From Branchiostoma floridae (Eukaryota > Chordata > Leptocardii > Amphioxiformes > Branchiostomatidae): a stretch of 64,000 nt of DNA. Both the position numbers and the translations under genes were made by a program. The notes under the pieces are model-generated. The model saw nothing but the letters and a program-made list of their open reading frames with translations, was not told where the DNA came from and searched no databases. Shown one piece after another: positions 57,201 to 64,000 of the stretch. Each line of letters starts with the position of its first letter. The first letter of the stretch is position 1. The stretch lies in assembly GCF_000003815.2 (NCBI RefSeq), contig NC_049997.1:16476139-16540138 (forward strand), given 5' to 3'.

Positions 57201-59354
57201 GATTGATAGGTCTTCATTGAGTAAGAATAGTATGGTATAAACCTAAATGAATCACTTAGTCCATCATTTTCAATAACTCCATACCACATTTGCACTCATC
57301 TAAGCTCTCCCAGCCACTTCTGACAGCTTTGATCATCCATTTTCACACTGCTCTATATGTACATAATGGATATTGCAATGGTATCACACTTTTGACAAAA
57401 AACAGGCACAACAATGCTCCCACATTCCCCAAATGGGGTCAAAATATACTTCTTGATAATGTTGAGACATGATTTACCACATCTAACAATAAAAAAGTTG
57501 AGGATGGGTTAATATATACATTTTACTTCATTCAGTTCAGGGGAGGGGCTGCTAAATCGAATTGCCCATTCCCTACATGGTTAAGCCATGTCAAACAATC
57601 ACTTAAAAACACATTTACCTACATTTCAAACCTCAAGTCTTTACCCCCACTGCAAAGCTGGATTTGTTAGGTTTGCTTTGGTTCAAAAAGCCCGAGTTCA
57701 ACTCCGGCATTTTAACGAGCTACAGCCAGATGATTGTCATGATGTCAGGATTGCACCCCCTCCCCTAATGGATCAGTCCATGTGCCAGTCTCGAATATGA
57801 AGGTCACTCATAGGTCAAAGCATGCCAAAGGTCACAATTTTTGGCAAGATTTTAAAAATATACATGCTTCAGTCACTCTTGCAGAAATATAGACCTTTGT
57901 GATCGAAATTTGCCCAGGGAAAAAAATTATCTAAAAGAAACAGGCTAAGGGTAGGCACTGGGCACTTTCTGCGCAGCTCCGGAAAACAACTCCCTCCCCT
58001 TACAGGTAGCACAGCAAGGTGATTGATAGATCTCTACCCCCCTGGCTGAAACACTGAGGGGGTGTGATGATATTCCCAAAATATGAAGTTCATTGATTGT
58101 TCCCTTGGGAATTGAGAGGCAGAACCATACCCTGCCAATGGGCCCTATGCTGTAACTTGTATGTCACTGGGGCAGTCACTGCTAAGATCACATGACTTTT
58201 CTCAAATTTCAATGTTGCTTGTCAGATTACAACTGTCAATTAGCACTCACCATATCCTGTTCTACTACTTTGATGTGAAATTTCAACTTTGCAATAGAAA
58301 TTTTTCTTGTTTTTACAACTTTTATATCAGGTACCTTACCAGCAAAACCACAACATATACATACAAAAAGACCAAAATAAACACCTGTGAAGTTCATGCA
58401 TACACCAAATCCTTTTTATTTGACTTGGAGTACTAGCCAGTACTACATTTAGGACAAATCAGGCAATACAACTTCTTGTTTTGGCTTCTGTAAACTCTAA
58501 AATGACCATATCTGTGTGCTGGGGGGGGGGGGGGGTCCCAGGCAGCCACTTTTTGATTGATAGGTCTTCATTGAGTAAGAATAGTATGGTATAAACCTAA
58601 ATGAATCACTTAGTCCATCATTTTCAATAACTCCATACCACATTTGCACTCATCTAAGCTCTCCCAGCCACTTCTGACAGCTTTGATCATCCATTTTCAC
58701 ACTGCTCTATATGTACATAATGGATATTGCAATGGTATCACACTTTTGACAAAAAACAGGCACAACAATGCTCCCACATTCCCCAAATGGGGTCAAAATA
58801 TACTTCTTGATAATGTTGAGACATGATTTACCACATCTAACAATAAAAAAGTTGAGGATGGGTTAATATATACATTTTACTTCATTCAGTTCAGGGGAGG
58901 GGCTGCTAAATCGAATTGCCCATTCCCTACATGGTTAAGCCATGTCAAACAATCACTTAAAAACACATTTACCTACATTTCAAACCTCAAGTCTTTACCC
59001 CCACTGCAAAGCTGGATTTGTTAGGTTTGCTTTGGTTCAAAAAGCCCGAGTTCAACTCCGGCATTTTAACGAGCTACAGCCAGATGATTGTCATGATGTC
59101 AGGATTGCACCCCCTCCCCTAATGGATCAGTCCATGTGCCAGTCTCGAATATGAAGGTCACTCATAGGTCAAAGCATGCCAAAGGTCACAATTTTTGGCA
59201 AGATTTTAAAAATATACATGCTTCAGTCACTCTTGCAGAAATATAGACCTTTGTGATCGAAATTTGCCCAGGGAAAAAAATTATCTAAAAGAAACAGGCT
59301 AAGGGTAGGCACTGGGCACTTTCTGCGCAGCTCCGGAAAACAACTCCCTCCCCT
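51234..59354. repeat. Tandem array of a 1,355-bp unit (modular A/B structure)
   Basis: Units start GGGGAGGGGCTGCTAAATCG at 51234, 52589, 53945, 56186, 57540 and 58894. Copy 4 (55297-56185) lacks the first 466 bp of the unit (part A), and the last copy (58894-59354) consists of part A alone, so the array reads AB-AB-AB-B-AB-AB-A. Copies are nearly identical apart from the length of a G run (about 13-18 G) and the disturbed stretch at 55970-56200. The junctions are CAG|G at both the unit border (TTCAG|GGG) and the A/B border (TTACAG|GTAG). Repeated small open frames (60-91 codons) have no recognisable domain and are probably chance. Flanks: CTAGT before the first copy, CCCCTAGTGG after the last. 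Confidence 0.97.
55970..56200. other. Locally corrupted stretch within the tandem array
   Basis: Here copy 4 differs from every other copy at dozens of positions, while the sequence on either side is identical to them. Most changed bases equal a neighbouring base (GCAATGGTATC to GGAATGGGATC, CAGGCACAACAATG to AAGGGACAAAAATG), lengthening homopolymers. This looks like low-quality read-end base calling, not mutation. Confidence 0.75.
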
Positions 59355-62300
59355 AGTGGAGAATGGGAAGTGGTTACTAAGTGGTTTTCTTGACAGAAAC
59401 TGCATTAATCATGATGAAACACTTGTCAGAGTAGAAACAAGACCCTTCCCTAATGCACACACCAGACAGATGTGGGCTATGGGGGTTTCCCATTCAGTAA
59501 CACCCACTCGTTTACAGGGGTTCAACTGAGATTTTGCACCTGGGAGCGACCCTCACGGCCGGCCATATTATATATAACTTATAAGACTATCAACGTATTC
59601 CAGCCAAGTTTTAAAACCTTGTGAGGATCTCTTGATGAGTTATCTGGAGTTAATCTCTTCTTCCAGATAAGTTTGAAGACCTCGTGAAGATCATTTCGTG
59701 AAAACGGAATTTCTGGCGTCAAAACTTGAACACATTTCAGGGGTTGAGGATCTGTTTCCGAGCCCGAATACAGGAAGCACCATCACGGCTCTATATGGGG
59801 TTTTCACGAGGCCCATATTTTCACTTCCGGTCACGCATTTGACTTCGCAGTTTGAGTTGACGAAATAGCGTTCAAAAGATATTACCAGTAATACAGACAT
59901 AAATCTCTACTCTTACAAATTAGTTTGGTAGTTTTTTAAGATATAACTTGCACATGTCTCTGTATTAACCGGGTATGGCATCAACTGGAAATACCCGCAC
60001 ATAGTTGTGTGGTCATTGTATATGAACAAGGTAACGTTAATACCGTGTTGAATACTAGTACTTTGAAGGTAAGACAGGCGTGTTTTCTTTGAATACATGC
60101 CAGGTATGACCAGATGAGGCATATTACAGGTAAGACAGGTGTATTTTCTATGAATAATGACAAGGTAAGACCAGATGAGGTACTCTCCGTTGTTTGAAGG
60201 AGAATTTCTTTTATCCGAAGTACATAAACAGGCCGTCGATCACCAATCCTTTAATCAATCTAAGATTTATTAGATGTGGATGCGCCCTGGGCACGCGGCG
60301 TTTTTTCGTCATTAACACTGGACACACGCGACCATCAAAAAGCTTGCAATGGTCTTAGTTATACTTAAGGAAGACGCGCGTTTCACCCAGTGAGTTATAG
60401 TATGTACTGTTTTTCAAAGTTTCATTAATTGATTCATTCTGATCTATTATTTCAACCACGTGATTGGAAGGTTTCAAGATGGCTACGTGTTCTCTGTCAC
60501 TGAAAATGCGAACTGTTATATTCATTGGTTCACACTCAGATGGTGTTAATAAACGGCTATATTACAGCAAATATGCACCCTTTACACATCTATCATTTGG
60601 GTCTATTTCACTCGAAAGACGTTACCTTTGAACAACGAATGTTTTATCTATATGACAAAAGATCCTTGATTCACACAGACTGGTGAGTTTTCATCTGCAT
60701 CGTTGGAAGAAATACCCTTCATACCTCTTGCAGTTTCACGTAGCTCGTTGGAAAGGAGTATATTGTGATATTTCAACTTTTATCATTTAAGATCATTTGA
60801 AAGGTACAGTCTACTGAAAACTGTTTAGGGTCCTGATTCAGGGCTGTGTTGCTGAAAAGACCTATTGGGCCTCCACAAATCTCCGTTGACAGTCATATAG
60901 AAATCTTCTGTGTCTGTACCAGTGTTAATGTGTTCGGGAAATTAATTTAAAACGGATACATTCCGCAGTTGTATCATTTGAAAGTTACTTGGCAGGAAGG
61001 ATACATAATAGTCTCGTGGCATATACAGGCGCGTTTCAACCACTAACGGCTTCGGGACTACATGGCTGTATATTGTGTCGATTTAAAAGACTTCTCATGA
61101 TCAAAAAGTGAATTTCCTTCCTAAATCGTGAATAGATTGGTTCCTAAGCTAGGCTTATGTGTTGGTCTATCCGTGCTGATTACAGCTCTAATCTTCCTTT
61201 ACTTATAGAGCGTACAGTCCATTCTTTTGTCTTCAATCTACCAGAGGCAAAAGTGCATGTATTGTTGGTTCTAAGAACATTGTACATCCGTCTTTAAATC
61301 AATATGGCTACACCGTATTTTGAACTCGTATAGCCTATAATCAATCTTTAGTATATACAAATTAACATATATGACTTTATTCTTTTTGTACATAAATGTA
61401 TTTAAAGCCTACAAAAAACACTCCTTTCACACCAGACTCTTGTGCTTGTCTCACGTCGTGCCATTTCCAATGTACAACATTACTTTTGAAGGAAAAATCC
61501 GGGCATGTAACACGTTACTTTTTGATTGAAGTACTTGTCGGCTCGCAGCTAATTTCAAATAAGAATTTTAATGTTTTCCCAAGGTGAAAACTTGTGCCAT
61601 TCGTGAGCATAACAACTGAAAAGAAAGCACTGTCCCATCGCAGTCTTGTATATCCTGTGTGCCGAATTTTTCTTTTTAAATTTCTGGCGCAACATTGTAC
61701 ACCGTGAGTGCGCCTCTCGCCAACAAGAAAAAAAAATTAAGGCACAGGCTCCGGGCAACGCGGCGTAGTTTTAACACATAACGTTATAGTTTTTTTTAAG
61801 CAAGTGGTTAAGTGGTTAAATAGTGGTCTAAGGGGGAGAAAATAATACCTTCAGAGTACAAACATGAAAATCAGTTTTGACGCGGTTTTCAGAAACCTAA
61901 TTAATTTTCCATCCTTAGTGAGTGCCTTTGTGACAGTGATTAACAGAAAATGCGCCAAGGGATTGTCGTATTAGTTCTTATAAAAAAAAAAATCTTTCGT
62001 CCTAAATGTCTAAGTACGTGCAAAAAGCAAGAGAGTCTGCCCGCCAATCTACAATTAGCGCTCCGAGTTAGTAAAAGCCCGAAAGAGCCGGCAACTAAAT
62101 ATTAACTCCCCGGGCCAAGGAGGATCGAGCTCTCCCGGAGCGCTAAGTTAGATTGGCGGGTAGGATGCATTTAGCTACCGAAGAAACAGCCTGCCGCCCC
62201 TGGATATCGTCTGGTACCAGGATAACTTGTTATTAATATTAAACTTTTATTTGTTGATAACCCCTTTGCTGCTTTTTGTTGCTAAATGCCCTGAAAATGT

Positions 62301-62885
62301 GACCCGGAAACCGATCTCGTTCAATTACCGTATGCCTCAAAAACCCCATATAGAACCATGTCTGACCGTGAGGGTCGCTCCCATGCGCACGATGGGCAAA
62401 TCAGGGTAATTCATTGGTCATTTTCATTACTAAGGACAATTTTCCCACTAATTACTTTGTATACATCTTAAACGTCATCTGTTTTACTACTTACATTTCA
62501 TAGTCATTACATGGTCAGGTCCCCAGGTTTTCTTGGAGGGTCATTCAAAGTTCACCCTATTGGACCATGTGTTTCAGGTCTAGCGCCATCTGTAAGCTAC
62601 TTTGATACTTGTTTGGCTAGTACTTCTGTGCTCTAAACAAATAATAATCATTTCCTAACCTAGACTGACCTTGAAATCATTTATTATTGACACCAAAGAC
62701 CGCCTTACTACCAATTTTGTTCTATTTTTGCATCCAACCCTCACCCAAAGCCCGCCAAAATTATGGTGGAAACAGTATAATCTGCACAGAGACATTCCTA
62801 GCTGTCACCACAAGTGTGCCTAAAGATTTATTGTTGGTTCTTGCACCTTTGACCAGTTTCCACAGCTTATAAGTTGCAACGCAAC
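59355..62885. other. Non-coding region with inverted and tandem repeats
   Basis: Two diverged copies of a 60-bp unit (GGTAAGACAGG.GT.TTTTCT and GACCAGATGAGG) lie at 60068-60181. GAGCGACCCTCACGG (59544) and CTCTATATGGGGTTTT (59786) recur inverted as CCGTGAGGGTCGCTC (62367) and AAAACCCCATATAGAA (62343). No coding exon could be supported. Confidence 0.55.
62040..62160. mobile_element. Short foldback element with CCCGCCAATCTA ends
   Basis: CCCGCCAATCTACAATTAGC at the left and the inverse, GC.AAGTTAGATTGGCGGG, at the right form arms of about 25 bp (with CGCTCCG/CGGAGCG inside) around a 121-bp element. No target duplication seen. Confidence 0.7.
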
Positions 62886-63143
62886 ATGAGTCTCCTGAAA
62901 GAACACATTGAAAACATCAGAAAACTGTGTCGTTTCTGTGCTGGTCCTGTTCTCACCAAAGCTCATAAAAAGCGAAACCGCCCCTTCCTGAGATGTATTG
63001 ATTTTAGCAAGGCCATCAAGGACACCTGGGGGGTCAACATAGATCTAGATAAAAGCTACAGGCACCCCCTTTTTTCTGTTACAAGTGCCGTAGTAAAATG
63101 ACTAACTGGGCACAATGTGGTAGCAAGGCATGTACATGTATAA
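62886..63143 (+). pseudogene. RAG1 N-terminal (N-RAG)-like zinc-domain ORF with a frameshift
   Basis: From ATG at 62886 the frame reads MSLLKEHIENIRKLCRFCAG, then ...LTKAHKKRNRPFLRCIDF, KAIKDTWGVNIDLDK and SYRHPLF. At the C5T6 run (63065-63075) the frame changes: the continuation FCYKCRSKMTNWAQC is in another frame, up to a possible donor ATAA|GTAAGT at 63143. The order CxxC, H, W..(D/N)..D..HP..FCxxCxSxM matches the zinc-binding N-terminal dimerization region of RAG1, which lancelets and other invertebrates carry in N-RAG-type proteins. The frameshift may be real (pseudogene) or a homopolymer error. I see no RAG core catalytic region or RAG2 in the window. Confidence 0.6.
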
Positions 63144-64000
63144 GTAAGTTTGCTGTCCCGGTATTAGAGAATCTTAATTCAAAATCGCGAAAGAGCTAGT
63201 GCTCCCGCATACACGAAAATGAAGTCAGTGCTGCAGTAGTCAGCATATCTTAAGAACGTCTTGACGGATTACGATGATATTAGGTATGCGGGTAGGTTTT
63301 GGGCCCCTCGGCCTTGCTGGGATGCCCGAACACCGGCTCCTGACCCGTCCGCATCGACGTGGTGCGAATCTTTGATCAGATCACTTATGGGGCTATAAAG
63401 CAATATTAAGACGGATATCAATCTCCATTTCACTGAGGTGTTTTTGTCCGACGGACTGTCTATTTTGTCTCTGTGTCGCAAGGGTCAAGGTCCTCAAGCG
63501 TCAGACCTAAAACTGAACATTCATTGTACTCATTATATACCCTATACGGTATACATTGTATTACCAAATACTCCTCTGTTCCGTATAGGCTTGTTCTCAG
63601 TTAAATGTGCTAACTAGGGATCGGCTGATTATTCAGTCACATGTATTCCTCATTGTTCAGGAATGTTTTTGCATTAAGGATAACCAACGTTTGTTATGAC
63701 AGCATAATTTGTTTTTGTTTTTTCTAAGAAATGATATCCAATTTTGTGCCTACACCGTTTAGGTACGAGAGTACCGTACATGTACATATAAGTAGAAAAA
63801 CATTCAGAAAAGGGGTTGCTTTCTTAATATCTCTCACCAGGTCAAGTAAATAGCGAAGAAAGCATCGAACAAACGTTTGTTATATTACAGTATTTTTTGC
63901 AAAACATTTTGTTTTTCAAGGTAGGCTACAAATGACAGCAAACAGTCCTTTCTTGTTCTTTTAGAAGGAAGAAAGGCTATAACGTTAAACAGTTTCACGC
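63144..64000. other. Region right of the N-RAG-like ORF
   Basis: No exon supported. It contains a block (about 63240-63480) with AACGTCTTGACGGATTACGA and CACTGAGGTGTTTTT, the latter also the end of the foldback element at 8879-9114, so it is probably repeat-derived. Confidence 0.45.

Noticed and set aside
51282-59154. Repeated small open frames (60, 70 and 91 codons) in every 1,355-bp unit
   Set aside because: They recur only because the unit recurs. They have no domain, no splice or start context and no evidence of coding constraint, since copies are too similar to test.

Overview
This window looks like nuclear DNA of an invertebrate chordate, most likely a lancelet (Branchiostoma). That is inferred from three things: a PP6 regulatory-subunit (SAPS-domain) gene split into many short exons and close to the vertebrate protein, a very high load of short non-autonomous DNA transposons, and a RAG1 N-terminal-like zinc-domain fragment. 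No database search was possible, so the species is not established. There is no bacterial gene organisation. Almost all long open frames in the window are chance frames in introns or repeats.

Region 1 (1-28,500) holds one large gene on the minus strand, a serine/threonine-protein phosphatase 6 regulatory subunit (PPP6R, SAPS family). I placed 14 coding exons whose splice phases all agree and which encode 542 codons from the start ATG (20,685) to the phosphoserine-type acidic patch near 1,573. The C-terminal exons lie beyond the left edge. A non-coding first exon and CpG-rich promoter sit at about 28,134-28,520. Two coding exons have extra tandem copies whose differences are wholly or mostly silent: exon 3 has three extra truncated copies, and exon 9 has one extra copy that is open and phase-compatible.

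Region 2 (28,500-37,600) contains no gene I can identify. It holds one possible first coding exon (32,486-32,577) and several repeats.

Region 3 (37,600-50,700) is a tandem cluster on the plus strand of a small, Cys/His-rich, three-exon gene family. Three copies are intact (111-113 aa). One copy has a decayed exon 1 but good exons 2 and 3, and one is an orphan exon 1. Four copies share an upstream block of about 155 bp. I do not recognise the family. It is the best candidate here for an undescribed system.

Region 4 (50,860-59,354) begins with a textbook 244-bp transposon (perfect 31-bp inverted repeats, 9-bp target duplication). It continues with an 8.1-kb array of a 1,355-bp unit: six full or nearly full copies in two blocks, one truncated copy, and a terminal part-copy. 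A stretch at 55,970-56,200 looks like poor-quality base calling.

Region 5 (59,355-64,000) is mainly repeats, with a frameshifted RAG1-N-like zinc-domain ORF at 62,886-63,143.

Transposons are mostly short elements with clear target duplications: hAT-like (8 bp), a Tc1/mariner-like MITE (TA), and a recurrent family with TCTCCAAGCAG ends and 8-9 bp duplications. They sit in the introns of both the PPP6R gene and the small-gene cluster.
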